Assembly (NCBI GenBank): GCA_015152465.1
Contig: SUTX01000013.1
Span: 1-60,828, forward strand
DNA: 60,828 bases
Source of the DNA: Cyanobacteria bacterium SIG31
Lineage (GTDB): Bacteria > Cyanobacteriota > Vampirovibrionia > Gastranaerophilales > Gastranaerophilaceae
Direction of reading: 5' to 3'
Shown: positions 34,433 to 41,248 of the stretch, one piece after another
How the letters are laid out: every line of letters begins with the position of its first letter
How positions within the stretch are numbered: position 1 is the stretch's first letter
Notes under the pieces: generated by a model
Databases searched by the model: none
Told to the model about the DNA's origin: nothing
The model's input: the letters and a program-made list of their open reading frames with translations, nothing else
Made by a program: the position numbers and the translations under genes

Positions 34433-35230
34433 TTAAACATGAGAATTTTGTCTTGTTTTAGCACATTCACAATTATTGTTTTCAGCAGGAATGTTTTCAA
34501 TCATAGTGAATAATAATTTCTTCAAATTATCCAAATTACCATTAAATACTTTAATAACCTCTTGGTGAGAAACTGGTGGAACATCTCCAACAAGTCCAGC
34601 ATCGTAATCAGTAATTAATGAAATGTTAAGTGGGCACATATCCATTTCTTTTACTAAGTAAGCTTCTGGAAATGCTGTCATGTTGATTACTTCCCAACCT
34701 TGATTTGTAAAGAATTTTGATTCAGCTTTAGTAGAAAATCTTGGGCCGTTGATAACAACAACGGTACCACTTTCGTGAACAGTTATACCTAAATCTTTAG
34801 CAGTTTTAATAGCTAAGTTTCTTAATTCAGGGCAATAAGTTTCTGCTGGAGATGGGTGGTAGCAAGTAGGACCTTCAAAGAAAGTCGATTTTCTACCGTC
34901 AGTCCAATCAACAAATTGATCGCAGATTACAAAATGTCCTGGTGCAACATGTTTTTGTAAGCTACCTGCTGCACAAGGAGAGATAACCCTTTTACATCCA
35001 GCTTCTTTCATAGCCCAAACGTTAGCTCTATAGTTTATTTGATGAGGAAGAATAGAGTGGTTTCTAGCGTGACGAGGCATAAATGCAACTCTGTGTTGTC
35101 CGATTTTACCAACGAACAAGCTGTCTGATGGTTTTCCGTACGGAGTATCTATTTGAACTTCTTTAATATCTTCTAAGAAGCTGTAAAAACCTGAACCACC
35201 AAAAACACCAATATCTGCTATTCTTTCCAT
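34433..35230 (-). CDS. mtnP: S-methyl-5'-thioadenosine phosphorylase
   Basis: It splits methylthioadenosine to adenine and methylthioribose-1-phosphate with phosphate, in salvage of the methionine/polyamine by-product. IGVFGGSGFYSF, FMPRHARNHSILPHQINYRA, SPCAAGSLQ, INGPRFSTKAES, INMTAFPEAYL and TDYDAG are all diagnostic, and the ASP/NMTAF residues favour MTA over guanosine. Length 265 aa. The ATG at 35230 follows AAAGGAAATTTTGAC; an earlier ATG lies inside that site. It is in the secG-mtnP-yggT run. Confidence 0.95.
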   Translation of the reverse strand: MERIADIGVFGGSGFYSFLEDIKEVQIDTPYGKPSDSLFVGKIGQHRVAFMPRHARNHSILPHQINYRANVWAMKEAGCKRVISPCAAGSLQKHVAPGHFVICDQFVDWTDGRKSTFFEGPTCYHPSPAETYCPELRNLAIKTAKDLGITVHESGTVVVINGPRFSTKAESKFFTNQGWEVINMTAFPEAYLVKEMDMCPLNISLITDYDAGLVGDVPPVSHQEVIKVFNGNLDNLKKLLFTMIENIPAENNNCECAKTRQNSHV

Positions 35231-35312
35231 GTCAAAATTTCCTTTCATTATCTAATACCGTTTAGAACATTTTAACATGAAAGAACTGTTAGGGTAAATA
35301 ATGTTTAAAAAA

Positions 35313-35537
35313 CTACTTGATTATCCCGAAACCTAGCAAGAAAACGCAGATTGTAAATACAAGAGCAATTATTCCTGTTAATTTGTTCAAGCCTTTTTCA
35401 GCACTTTTTTGTGATGAAAACATTTGAGCAGCATTTCCAATCCCTGCGATGCCATCCCCCTTTGGTGAATGCATAAGTATTAATACTATTAATAATAAAG
35501 CTGATATGACTTGGATAGTCCAAACTAGTGTAAGCAC
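35313..35537 (-). CDS. secG: Preprotein translocase subunit SecG
   Basis: SecG stabilises the SecYEG channel. The 74-residue protein has two membrane helices (VWTIQVISALLLIVLILMH and LTGIIALVFTICVFLLGFG) joined by the family loop SPKGDGIAGIGNAAQMF. It starts with GTG, preceded by AAGGAGAATAAAAA. It follows the NrtR-like gene by 24 bases, so both are likely on one transcript. Confidence 0.95.
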   Translation of the reverse strand: MLTLVWTIQVISALLLIVLILMHSPKGDGIAGIGNAAQMFSSQKSAEKGLNKLTGIIALVFTICVFLLGFGIIK

Positions 35538-35561
35538 TTTTTATTCTCCTTTTATAATAAT

Positions 35562-36239
35562 TTATTTTTGACGACCTCTGATGAAATGTGCACGTTTTGA
35601 GTTTAGTTTTATACTTTCAAAAGTATACAATCTTGCAGGTCTTTTTGAAGATGATTTAGAGAATTCGTTTAATTCTTTTAAACCGTCAGTTGTTATAACT
35701 TTCTTTCTGAAGTTACGTTTATCAAGCTTTTTCTCCATAATCATTTCGTAAGCTTTTTGCATTTCTGTAAGTGTGAATTTTTCGTTTAATAACTGATATG
35801 CAACAGGGCACATTTCCAATCTTTCACGAGTACGTTTTAGTGAATATTGAATAATTTCTTTGTGGTCGAATGCTAGAGGTGGCAAGTCTGAAACTTTATG
35901 CCATGCAACATCAGATGTTGTTGCAACATTGACATCCTCTGCTCTTATTAGTGCAAAGTATGCACAAGTTATGACACGGGATACTGGGTGTCTAAGTGGA
36001 TCACCAAATGTGTAAAGTTGTTCTAAATAAATGTTTTCAACTTCTGTTTTTTCTTTCAAGACTCGCATTGCAGCTTCGTCAAGGTTTTCAGACATTCTTA
36101 CATAACCACCAGGGATTGCCCATTTGTCTTTGAATGGTTCATTAGTACGTTTTACCAAAAGTACATTTAAAGCATCATTTTTAATCGTTAAAATAACAAT
36201 GTCGACTGTTATCTCGTGAGTTTTAATTTCATTAAACAT
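35562..36239 (-). CDS. Nudix-domain transcriptional regulator, NrtR-like
   Basis: Residues 8-145 form a Nudix fold (VDIVILTIKNDALNVLLVKR, KWAIPGGYVRMSENLDEAA) and the C-terminal 80 residues are a winged helix (FTLTEMQKAYEMIMEKKLDK RNFRKKV), the NrtR architecture that senses ADP-ribose and controls NAD metabolism. The Nudix box is worn: after the glycine and first glutamate it reads RVLKEKTEV where REUxEExGU is expected, so two catalytic glutamates are lost and hydrolysis is unlikely. AGAGGT precedes the ATG. No NAD gene is adjacent, so its regulon is elsewhere. Confidence 0.87.
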   Translation of the reverse strand: MFNEIKTHEITVDIVILTIKNDALNVLLVKRTNEPFKDKWAIPGGYVRMSENLDEAAMRVLKEKTEVENIYLEQLYTFGDPLRHPVSRVITCAYFALIRAEDVNVATTSDVAWHKVSDLPPLAFDHKEIIQYSLKRTRERLEMCPVAYQLLNEKFTLTEMQKAYEMIMEKKLDKRNFRKKVITTDGLKELNEFSKSSSKRPARLYTFESIKLNSKRAHFIRGRQK

Positions 36240-36317
36240 TTTTATACCTCTTTAAAGAAGATTGTATAACAAACAATTAAAAAAAAGAATAGTTAAATAG
36301 GATTAAGTGTAAAATTG

Positions 36318-36545
36318 TTACATTTTTTTGTACTTCAAATGCAGATATTCTACGACTCCTATATGTAAAAGTGTTAGAGCTGCTGTTATTATCCCCATAA
36401 TTTTATGTGATTTTGTTATCGGTTTTTTAGCCGTAAAAGCTCGTGCTGATGTGATTAGCATAGCACCTGCTGCGGCATACCCTGTGTTTTTAGGTGTTAA
36501 AAAAGGTTTATTATTTGTTTGATTTATTTTTTGTACTGAGCTCAT
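36318..36545 (-). CDS. Small membrane protein, probably leaderless (75 aa)
   Basis: It opens MSSVQKINQTNNKPFLTPKN, a polar lead, then two hydrophobic segments (TGYAAAGAMLITSARAF and IMGIITAALTLLHIGVVEYL) around a basic loop, and ends with lysines, consistent with a hairpin membrane protein. There is no Shine-Dalgarno; the -10 TATAAT lies so that +1 is the A of the ATG. It stands alone, 78 bases from the NrtR-like gene. No family is recognised. Confidence 0.65.
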   Translation of the reverse strand: MSSVQKINQTNNKPFLTPKNTGYAAAGAMLITSARAFTAKKPITKSHKIMGIITAALTLLHIGVVEYLHLKYKKM

Positions 36546-36551
36546 AGTTTA

Positions 36552-36580
36552 ATTATAAAACAAGATTAAAGAGTAAATAA
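36552..36580 (-). promoter_or_regulatory. Promoter placing +1 on the start codon of the small membrane protein
   Basis: On the minus strand TATAAT (36557-36552) is perfect and the seventh base after it is the A of the ATG at 36545. The -35 at 17 bases is TTATTT, only fair. Confidence 0.6.
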
Positions 36581-36631
36581 TAACAATTGTAAAGATTTGT
36601 TAATGCAAGTTTTAAAGGGCTGAAATTCAGT

Positions 36632-36677
36632 TATAATGCCCTATATGATATGATATGATGGGATGGGAGGGGAGGGA
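36632..36677 (+). promoter_or_regulatory. -10 element followed by pentanucleotide tract and G-quadruplex motif
   Basis: TATAAT (36632-36637) is followed by pentamers in one phase: TATGA x3 (36644-36658), TGGGA x2 (36659-36668), GGGGA (36669-36673), GGGA (36674-36677). The right part contains four G-runs, GGG AT GGG A GGGG A GGG (36660-36676), a textbook quadruplex motif, on the mRNA strand of the barrel-like gene. Confidence 0.65.
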
Positions 36678-36743
36678 GCAATTTCTCTTTTTTAAAAAAC
36701 TTAATAAAGATATACACGAGTTTTATTATAGAGGAGAAAATTT

Positions 36744-37487
36744 ATGACAGGCGGAGAATTTAAAGTTAAGCCTTATGTAGGAGCCCAAACTGGATATGAG
36801 TCAACTCAAACAAGTGTTAAACATCCAGGTGGTACTGGAACAATAAAAAAAGGCATTCCTTATGCAACAGTTATTGGTGGTGTAAAATTAACTGTACTTA
36901 GTGAAAAGAAAGATGACCGTTCTTTTGTTGCAGATATGAAAGCTGGTGCAGGAACAGCACTAACTGGAGAAGTAAAATTATCATATAATGAGCCTATATA
37001 TAAAGGATTGGGCTTGGAGTTATCTGCAGGAGCTAAAGGTTTATATGATTTACCAAAATCAACTTATTCATTCTATGATACACAAACGGTTACAATTAAG
37101 AATGACAATATAAGTTCTACAATTACTGCAAATAAGGAATATACTACAAAATTCAATAATAATGTTGTTGATGCAGCTATTGCTGTAGGACCTACCTATG
37201 GTGGTAAGTGGGGAAAAGTTGGTCTTTATGCAAAAGCAGGGTATCGTCAGCAATTTTTAAATGCAACACATCAAGAACCTGATAAAATTGTTGATGTTCT
37301 GGGTGCTAATGGCAATTCAGTATTACTCAAAGGAGAAAAAGTAGCTTTTAATGGAACTGGTAAATTTTATGTTACTCCAAGTGTTAATGCCGAAATTGTG
37401 TTACGCAGAAGAGAAAAAGCGACTTGGAATCTGAATCTAACTGGAGATATGAATGGTGGGAACGTAGGATTTTCAGCTTCATTTTAA
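36744..37487 (+). CDS. Beta-barrel-like outer-surface protein, no visible signal peptide
   Basis: The protein alternates polar and hydrophobic residues in strand-like stretches throughout (YVGAQTGYESTQ, LTGEVKLSYNEP, KVGLYAKAGYRQQF, FYVTPSVNAEIVLR) and ends NVGFSASF, with the terminal Phe used by outer-membrane barrels as assembly signal. Expected barrel features are good, but no signal peptide precedes MTGGEFKVKPYVGA. GAGGAGAAAATTT supports this ATG. Either the export signal is lost or encoded differently, or the barrel is an effector-like soluble form. It sits behind a G-quadruplex tract and ends in a terminator. Identity beyond fold is unknown. Confidence 0.6.
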   Translation: MTGGEFKVKPYVGAQTGYESTQTSVKHPGGTGTIKKGIPYATVIGGVKLTVLSEKKDDRSFVADMKAGAGTALTGEVKLSYNEPIYKGLGLELSAGAKGLYDLPKSTYSFYDTQTVTIKNDNISSTITANKEYTTKFNNNVVDAAIAVGPTYGGKWGKVGLYAKAGYRQQFLNATHQEPDKIVDVLGANGNSVLLKGEKVAFNGTGKFYVTPSVNAEIVLRRREKATWNLNLTGDMNGGNVGFSASF

Positions 37488-37508
37488 AAAATAAAAATTT
37501 GGATACGC

Positions 37509-37536
37509 AAAAGGTCGGATTTATTCGACCTTTTTG
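37509..37536 (+). terminator. Intrinsic terminator
   Basis: AAAAGGTCG (37509-37517) pairs with CGACCTTTT (37526-37534) and is followed by TTG. It ends the barrel-like gene. Confidence 0.82.
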
Positions 37537-37566
37537 TGTTTGATATTTTTATATATAAAAAGTAAC

Positions 37567-37713
37567 TGGCCCTGGAGACTGTGCCGAGGCAAAGGTGACT
37601 AAATGTCACGTTTGCTGAGAGGTAACAACCCCATTTGCAAAGCAAATATGGTTCGAGTCCCTAAAACAAAAGAACCTCCTAAGAGATTCTTTAATATTGG
37701 CCCTGGAGGGAGT
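37567..37713. repeat. 147-bp direct repeat, copy 1, bounded by tRNA-Arg 3'-end copies
   Basis: This unit matches 37899-38045 with only two differences visible (C/G at 37626/37958 and C/T at 37667/37999). It begins and ends with TGGCCCTGGAG, the complement of the last bases of tRNA-Arg; the right copy extends to TGGCCCTGGAGGGAGT (37698-37713). Inside are hairpins GTGAC-TAAAT-GTCAC and ATTTGC-AAA-GCAAAT and a T-arm-like GGTTCGAGTCCC. A hairpin at 37669-37692 repeats the probable tRNA terminator. Confidence 0.9.
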
Positions 37714-37862
37714 GTCTTGCTCACTCGCATTTAACGGCAATTCCGAGTTGTGCTTCAAGACTTTGTCTCTCGCAAAACTCTCCAGCCTCAGCTCGTTCGC
37801 GCTCGAACCCAAAAATAAAGCTAACGCTTTATTAGGATTTAACTCCACATCCTAAAACAAAT
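37714..37862. other. GC-richer non-coding spacer between the two repeats
   Basis: No gene is supported here. The stretch is richer in GC than the surroundings, with CTCG/CGAG-type words, GTTCGCGCTCGAAC as near-palindrome (37795-37808) and an AAAGCTAACGCTTT inverted repeat (37817-37830). It looks like remnant structured sequence inserted beside a truncated tRNA copy. Confidence 0.5.
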
Positions 37863-37895
37863 AAAAAAGGTAATAAGCAAGCTATTACCTTTTTT
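37863..37895. terminator. Strong bidirectional terminator
   Basis: A 13-bp perfect stem AAAAAAGGTAATA (37863-37875) and TATTACCTTTTTT (37883-37895) around a 7-base loop. It lies just left of the second repeat and could end minus-strand transcription coming through tRNA-Arg. Confidence 0.9.
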
Positions 37896-37898
37896 ATT

Positions 37899-38045
37899 TG
37901 GCCCTGGAGACTGTGCCGAGGCAAAGGTGACTAAATGTCACGTTTGCTGAGAGGTAAGAACCCCATTTGCAAAGCAAATATGGTTCGAGTCCCTAAAATA
38001 AAAGAACCTCCTAAGAGATTCTTTAATATTGGCCCTGGAGGGAGT
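37899..38045. repeat. 147-bp direct repeat, copy 2, whose right end is the tRNA-Arg 3' end
   Basis: Same unit as 37567-37713, offset by 332 bases. Its final 16 bases (38030-38045) are the 3' end of the intact tRNA-Arg gene. A 10-bp hairpin AAAGAACCTC-CTAA-GAGATTCTTT (38001-38024), followed on the minus strand by TATTTT, is a plausible terminator of the tRNA. Confidence 0.9.
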
Positions 38046-38105
38046 CGAACCCACGGCAGACAAGGTTTAGGAAACCTCCGCTCTATCCTACTGAGCTACA
38101 GAGCC
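38030..38105 (-). tRNA. tRNA-Arg (anticodon CCU)
   Basis: On the minus strand the 76-nt sequence folds as a cloverleaf: acceptor GGCTCTG with CAGGGCC (one G-U), D stem GCTC/GAGC, anticodon stem GAGGT/ACCTT with loop TTCCTAA giving anticodon CCT, and TTCGACT in the T loop. It reads AGG codons. The CCA end is not encoded (discriminator A then ATA). The T stem GTGGG/CCCTC has a T-T mismatch and the variable loop is seven bases, so its 3' half may have been altered. It is embedded in repeats that copy its two ends. Confidence 0.85.
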
Positions 38106-38106
38106 A

Positions 38107-38249
38107 AGTCTTATTAAATTTTATCATGAAAACGGCTCCGCTCGAAAAACCTGCTCGCATTTGCCTGCGCAAACGCGACACCGTTTTTCTCGACTCCACC
38201 TCGCTTGCTAACGCTCGCTCGGCTTGCCCATAGTCCTCGCCGGACAGGC
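38107..38249. other. GC-rich structured non-coding island upstream of tRNA-Arg
   Basis: No gene is supported. Nested inverted repeats are visible: AAAACGG (38129-38135) with CCGTTTT (38181-38187) encloses a 9-bp hairpin CGCATTTGC (38156-38164) / GCAAACGCG (38169-38177). Base composition is clearly more GC-rich than the neighbouring genes, which suggests a different origin. Confidence 0.6.
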
Positions 38250-38266
38250 ACTGAGCTACAGAGCCA
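38250..38266 (-). repeat. Duplicate of tRNA-Arg 5' end
   Basis: On the minus strand TGGCTCTGTAGCTCAGT repeats exactly the 17 bases that start the intact tRNA (38106-38090). The sequence then diverges, so this is a broken tRNA copy or the edge of an insertion. Confidence 0.85.
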
Positions 38267-38312
38267 TTAAATTCATTTTAATAAAATTAAAAAATAAAGT
38301 AAATACTCAAAA

Positions 38313-38867
38313 CTAAAATAAGTTTTTAACTTTGTTCACTAAGTTTAAAAATGAATTTTTATAGAATTTAAAGAAATCTTTTATATAATATTTTGCGATG
38401 TCGAAACGGGAACTTTTATCAGGACATCTATTTATTTTTGTCGGTAGTGTGCCAAATTCCCTGCAAATAGGAGGTCTTTCAGCGTAAACGCTGCATTTCC
38501 CGTAATCTGTTATAAATGGACAATAATTATTAAATTGTTCATAATTTCTGATTAATTCGTCTAATTGTTTTTTACTTTTAATTCCTAATTTATTTAATAA
38601 ATCTCCAGGAATTCCTAATAAAGGCTTTCCGTCTGGGCCTATTCCTACAATTTGTATAGGATTAGGAGTTGTATTATATATTACTGAATTAAAAGTGTCA
38701 CCACAAGAATTGCGTCCAATATTAATAGCGGAGTATATTTTGCGTTGAATGCTTCCTTTATGTTCTGCTAAAAAATTTTCCGGTAAAGGCGCATTAGTAC
38801 AGCAATGCGCTTGGCATTTCGGTATAAAACATTTTGTAGGTGCTAATAAATAAGTTTTAAATCTCAT
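38313..38867 (-). CDS. YkgJ-type cysteine-cluster protein, long form
   Basis: The cluster residues appear as CFIPKCQAHCC near the start, a lone cysteine in NSCGDTF, and CPFITDYGKCSVYAERPPICR near residue 135, the family's C-terminal pattern. A Pro/Gly-rich insert GPDGKPLLGIPGDLLN lies between. Length 184 aa from the ATG at 38867, which has AGAAGAAAC upstream; a longer start 16 codons earlier lacks a site. The C-terminal helix is basic. It is divergent from the next small cysteine protein and is a second YkgJ-like paralog in the window. Confidence 0.8.
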   Translation of the reverse strand: MRFKTYLLAPTKCFIPKCQAHCCTNAPLPENFLAEHKGSIQRKIYSAINIGRNSCGDTFNSVIYNTTPNPIQIVGIGPDGKPLLGIPGDLLNKLGIKSKKQLDELIRNYEQFNNYCPFITDYGKCSVYAERPPICREFGTLPTKINRCPDKSSRFDIAKYYIKDFFKFYKNSFLNLVNKVKNLF

Positions 38868-38989
38868 GTTTCTTCTAAAATCTGTAAAAATTATTTTTGC
38901 TATGAAAAATATCATATAAACGTATGATGTTAGATTTTTAAAAAGTTATATGATATGTGTAGGGGAACTATAAATTTAGGGATAGGAAG

Positions 38990-39190
38990 ATGTTAAACGC
39001 TATTGTACAAGAACAACCAACAATTATTTCGGACTCAATTACCAAGAATTGGACTGAACAAGCATTAGAATGTTACAGTCTCAATGGAAACTGCGCAGAA
39101 TGCTCAATCAAAAAAGCTCACTATTCTTTTGATTGTCAAATGCCAAAAGTTGTAGAGATTCTTAAAGTAACTGTTGGATTGCCAGAATAA
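38990..39190 (+). CDS. Small four-cysteine protein (66 aa)
   Basis: MLNAIVQEQPTIISDSITKN is followed by ALECYSLNGNCAECSIKKAH and YSFDCQMPKVVE. Four cysteines spaced C-x6-C-x2-C-x10-C suggest a metal or Fe-S site. AGGGATAGGAAG precedes the ATG. It is divergent from the YkgJ-like gene and ends two bases before the nitroreductase gene on the other strand. The family is not named here; function unknown. Confidence 0.7.
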   Translation: MLNAIVQEQPTIISDSITKNWTEQALECYSLNGNCAECSIKKAHYSFDCQMPKVVEILKVTVGLPE

Positions 39191-39192
39191 TT

Positions 39193-39801
39193 TTAAAATT
39201 TATTTCCAAGTTTTTCTAAAGAAACAATTTCGTCAAAAGATTTTCTTTGTTTGATTGTTTCTGTTGGGTTTGCGTCGTATCCCAAAGTTATAATTGTAGA
39301 AATTATTTGTCCGTCTTTTAATCCTAAAATATCTTTCGCTTTTGCGGAAACTTCTGGTAAGATTCCTGTGATTTCACTTCCGAAAGCTCCTATAATGCAA
39401 GAAGAAATTCCTAGAGAATTTGCTGTTAGCATCATATAGGAAATAGGATAAATAACTTGTTCCATTGTTCTTATCAAAAGCCCTTTTTCACATTGTAATG
39501 CTGGGTTTAATGCAGGATTTTGAATATTAGTAATTTTAGCATCTTCCCAAGCGTTTGTGTCAGCTATGCAAACAATCAATGCGTCAGCATTTTTTACTTG
39601 TTGTTGCCCTATTGAAAGTTCTGATAGTAAATCTTTTGTTTCTTGTGACTTTACTAGAATAAATTTCCAAGATTGCACATTCATCCAAGACGGAGCTAAA
39701 CGGCCAGCCTCTAATATTGTTCTTAAATCTTCATCGGGAATGTGTTTTTCTAAATAGTTTCTAACACTTTTTCTTTGAGAAATTAAATCCAATAAACTCA
39801 T
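39193..39801 (-). CDS. Nitroreductase-family FMN protein
   Basis: The FMN-binding core is clear: ISQRKSVRNYLEKHIPDE, APSWMNVQSWKFILV, and the C-terminal GISSCIIGAFGSE with SIITLGYDANP. Such enzymes use NAD(P)H to reduce nitro groups, quinones or flavins; the physiological substrate is not deducible. Length 202 aa is usual. AAGGAGTG precedes the ATG. It lies ten bases downstream of the LCP gene, probably on the same transcript. Confidence 0.9.
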   Translation of the reverse strand: MSLLDLISQRKSVRNYLEKHIPDEDLRTILEAGRLAPSWMNVQSWKFILVKSQETKDLLSELSIGQQQVKNADALIVCIADTNAWEDAKITNIQNPALNPALQCEKGLLIRTMEQVIYPISYMMLTANSLGISSCIIGAFGSEITGILPEVSAKAKDILGLKDGQIISTIITLGYDANPTETIKQRKSFDEIVSLEKLGNKF

Positions 39802-39812
39802 ATAAACACTCC

Positions 39813-41126
39813 TTATTGTTCTGCTAAAACAATTGTAAAATCACTACTTACAGAAAACATCTCAGTTGGGTCATAAATGAATTGCATATCATGCAATTCT
39901 GGCATTTTCTTTTGTAGCCAATTAAAAAATTCCATTGTAACTCCGTTTTTATTTGCTACAAATCTCGTATGAGAAAGATGTGTAATTTTTAGCATATTAG
40001 CTTCAAAACCTAATTCATCTAGCTTTTGCTTAATAGCTTCTGCATCTGCTTCTCGTTTTGGTGAATACATAATTCCGGCTTTGAATTTCATACCCTCAGC
40101 TAAAACAGGTTTATCTCTATAAATCATTCTGTTTATTACTTCTTGAGTTTTGACAGGATCAAGAATCCAATAGCTTATGTATCCTCTTTGATTTGGTGCT
40201 CCTGGTAGTGTTGCAATCTCGACTTTGTTTTTATCAATGCTTCTTGCCATAGCTGCATATTGAGAAAGCTCATAAAAACTCATATCTGTTTTAATATATG
40301 TATTTGCAACATTCAAAACTTCTGGGATTTTTGTTATAACTTGTGGTGAATGTAATCTGTCGAATAAGCTTTTCATAAACCATTGTTGACGATGAGTTCT
40401 TCCGATATCGCCTAAGCCATCTTTTCTATATCTTAAATATCCTACAGCTTGTTTGCCGTTCAGAATGGTATTTCCTTTTTCTAAATCAATATGCAATTTA
40501 CCTGCGTAGTCATGATAAAGCATTTTCTTTTCAACGTAGATAGGGATTCCACCAAGCGCATCAACAATTTTTTCAACAGCTTCATCATGGATTAAAACAT
40601 ATCTATCGATTCGGATTCCAAAAGTTTCTTTTAAAGTCTTTTTTACCAAGTTAACACCGCCTAGTGCGTGTGCTGAATTGATTTTTTGTACACCTTTGTT
40701 ATCAGGTAAATAAACTTTGCTATCTCTTGGGATTGAAATTGCTTTTATTGAGTGTGTTTTCGGATCGATATTTACTACCAAAATTGTGTCAGAACGAGTT
40801 CCTTTCCACATATCGGTGTCTTCTCCGTTTGAATCTACTCCTAAGATTAATATATTTTGTCTTCTTGGGGAAAAAGACATATCAAAAGTTCTTTTTTGCT
40901 CTCGTGAATGTTTAAAAATTCCGGTAGTATCTTCGGCCATTTTACGACCAGCAGAATTGAGTAAAGTGCTATTTTCTACTAAGATTACGCAAACAATTAC
41001 AGCGCAAAGTATAGCAATTATTACTGTAAAAATAAGCTTAACTAAACTGGAAGATTCTTCTCTTTCTTCACGAATATTTCTTAAAAAAGCTTTATATTCT
41101 TCTTGTTGACTGTTTACAACTTTCAT
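39813..41126 (-). CDS. LytR-CpsA-Psr (LCP) family protein with LytR_C domain
   Basis: A membrane-anchored phosphotransferase type that links glycopolymers to peptidoglycan. Cytoplasmic lead, one helix (LIFTVIIAILCAVIVCVILV, about 29-50), then the LCP domain with TRSDTILVVNIDP, AISIPRDSKVYLP, INSAHALGG, GYLRYRKDGLGDIGRTHRQQ. Residues about 345-437 match the LytR C-terminal domain. Length 437 aa. AGAGAG lies upstream but far; a promoter TTGTAT-17-TATATA is visible. In diderms and cyanobacteria related proteins act in wall or EPS assembly. Confidence 0.93.
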   Translation of the reverse strand: MKVVNSQQEEYKAFLRNIREEREESSSLVKLIFTVIIAILCAVIVCVILVENSTLLNSAGRKMAEDTTGIFKHSREQKRTFDMSFSPRRQNILILGVDSNGEDTDMWKGTRSDTILVVNIDPKTHSIKAISIPRDSKVYLPDNKGVQKINSAHALGGVNLVKKTLKETFGIRIDRYVLIHDEAVEKIVDALGGIPIYVEKKMLYHDYAGKLHIDLEKGNTILNGKQAVGYLRYRKDGLGDIGRTHRQQWFMKSLFDRLHSPQVITKIPEVLNVANTYIKTDMSFYELSQYAAMARSIDKNKVEIATLPGAPNQRGYISYWILDPVKTQEVINRMIYRDKPVLAEGMKFKAGIMYSPKREADAEAIKQKLDELGFEANMLKITHLSHTRFVANKNGVTMEFFNWLQKKMPELHDMQFIYDPTEMFSVSSDFTIVLAEQ

Positions 41127-41197
41127 GACTAGTCCATTTCTCTCTATATAAAATTATATTATAAAGAATACAAATAAGAAAATTCTACTTGGCTTAT

Positions 41198-41226
41198 TTT
41201 ACAAAAGTTTAAACTGTTGATAAAAT
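41198..41226 (+). promoter_or_regulatory. Promoter of the ferredoxin-nitroreductase gene
   Basis: TTTACA (41198-41203), 17 bases, TAAAAT (41221-41226). Predicted +1 near 41233 leaves a 16-base leader with AAAGGAG. Confidence 0.7.
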
Positions 41227-41248
41227 AATTTAAAAAAAGGAGTTTATT

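Noticed and set aside
37606..37848. Open frame on the minus strand in the tRNA repeat region
   Set aside because: It runs across the repeat, tRNA 3'-end copy and hairpins, has no ribosome binding site and no protein-like pattern.
37899..38000. The repeat unit as a second, class II tRNA on the plus strand
   Set aside because: A T-arm-like GGTTCGAGTCCC is present but no acceptor stem pairs and the anticodon arm does not fold.
37935..38117. Open frame on the plus strand through repeat and tRNA
   Set aside because: It is antisense to the tRNA gene and shares its first part with a non-coding repeat.
37567..38266. CRISPR array
   Set aside because: The repeats are 147 bp, two copies, with no regular short repeat-spacer pattern and no cas genes.
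40717..41109. Plus-strand open frames inside the LCP gene
   Set aside because: Complementary frames of a clear LCP coding region, without ribosome binding sites.
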